From Rhynchopus euleeides (Eukaryota; Euglenozoa; Diplonemea; Diplonemida; Diplonemidae): a DNA stretch of 64,000 nucleotides. Shown here in pieces: positions 63,307 to 64,000 of this stretch; positions within the stretch are counted from its first letter, which is position 1; each line of letters opens with the position of its first letter. Below the pieces are notes generated by a model that saw nothing but the letters and a program-made list of their open reading frames with translations, had not been told where the DNA came from and made no database searches. Both the position numbers and the translations under genes were made by a program. Location of the stretch: assembly GCA_963210315.1 (NCBI GenBank), contig OY723258.1:1240001-1304000 (forward strand). Direction: 5' to 3'.

Positions 63307-64000
63307 TGCGTCGGAGGGGGGTTGTCGGTCGTGTGGCGAGTGGGTGGTGGGGTTGGGTGGTAATTTTCTTTTTCCGAAATACTAATCTAAGATGGGGAGG
63401 GGGGGTGGGGGGTGTGTCGTTACTGTGATTGTGGCGGTTGTTTCCTTGCGCTGGCGTTTGCAGTGCCGGCGTTGTGTGGGGGCAAGCACGTTGCGAGATG
63501 GCGGGGCAGAATGAAGTCGCGCAGTGGCGGAGGAAAGTCACACGCCTGAAGCTTTTGTATTATCACCTTCATGCCACTTCACAGGGCCTCAACACAGCCT
63601 TGAGACATCAAGTGTGCGCTCAACAAAATTAGCCCGGATCTGTTTTCACACAGTCTGCTATACAGGGAGTCGACCATAAAGCGTACGTGTCCATTTCCCG
63701 CGGCTCTGAAATATCTGCACGGGGGCGGGGGGCGGTGTTGCGATTTGCCGATCCATGCGACGTGCAGACACGGTGCATCGGATTTGACCAAATGTTTTTT
63801 TAGAACTCAGCTTCAACTGAGCTTTGCATGCTCGGGGTACACGGGAAGAACTCTGCCGAATGCTTGAATAAATTTGCTTGAGATTCCGGGGGGCGGGGAA
63901 GGAAGGAGATGACGGCCTGCCCCTCTGCTTTGCGGCAGCAGCGTGGCGCAGTTAGCGTCCTGCATGCAACGGCGCCGAACCACTCATCTCGGCTCTAGCT
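63307..64000. other. Terminal intergenic region, with a possible tRNA A box
   Basis: No protein gene is supported. Near 63944-63957, TGGCGCAGTTAGCG fits the tRNA A-box consensus and AGCAGCG before it could be an acceptor strand, but no B box or matching 3' acceptor is seen before the window ends. A tRNA with an intron or extending past the edge, a relic, or chance are all possible. Confidence 0.3.

Overview
The window is nuclear DNA of a GC-rich, repeat-laden protist, most likely a euglenozoan and probably a diplonemid. The strongest evidence is an intact alpha-tubulin (58927-60282) whose N-terminus and acidic C-terminus resemble trypanosomatid and euglenid alpha-tubulin. In addition, all twelve host genes lie on the + strand, as in euglenozoan polycistronic units, and most have a pyrimidine-rich stretch ending in AG shortly before the start codon, as expected for spliced-leader trans-splicing. 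Ordinary GT-AG introns are also present (LSM4, NUBPL-like, one transposase), which fits a diplonemid or euglenid better than a kinetoplastid. All three stop codons are used. The species is inferred, not proven.

Layout. 1-4780: nested small transposons (TA- and TTAA-target types). 6221-12838: LSM4, a coiled-coil/PDZ protein and a TPM-domain membrane protein, interrupted by a 1.2 kb hAT-type element. 13440-16231: a second TTAA element, inverted relative to the first and itself carrying a hAT insertion; it ends just before the start of a large coiled-coil protein gene (16295-18694). 19045-50490: about 31 kb of mostly mobile DNA. It holds an intact 6-bp-TSD hAT element (40566-44312) and a decayed copy (19146-21466), an intact 5-bp-TSD hAT element (32812-36158) nested two levels deep, two further copies of the 1.2 kb hAT element, several foldback elements, and two near-identical genes for a type I membrane glycoprotein (23535-25301, 45194-46933). 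50717-63306: a denser host region with an Ind1/NUBPL-type Fe-S P-loop ATPase, a secreted GH3 glycosidase, an EF-hand/ankyrin protein, alpha-tubulin, a secreted Cys-rich protein and a rhomboid protease.

The host genes show no shared pathway; co-location is expected in an organism with polycistronic transcription. The mobile fraction is unusually readable: at least ten insertions have recognisable ends and target duplications, so the nesting order can be reconstructed. Points of most interest are two hAT insertions into one poly-C tract in the leader of a duplicated glycoprotein gene, two apparently intact hAT transposases (one with a 57-nt intron), and a dispersed hairpin repeat seen about 14 times, often in pairs about 170 bp apart.
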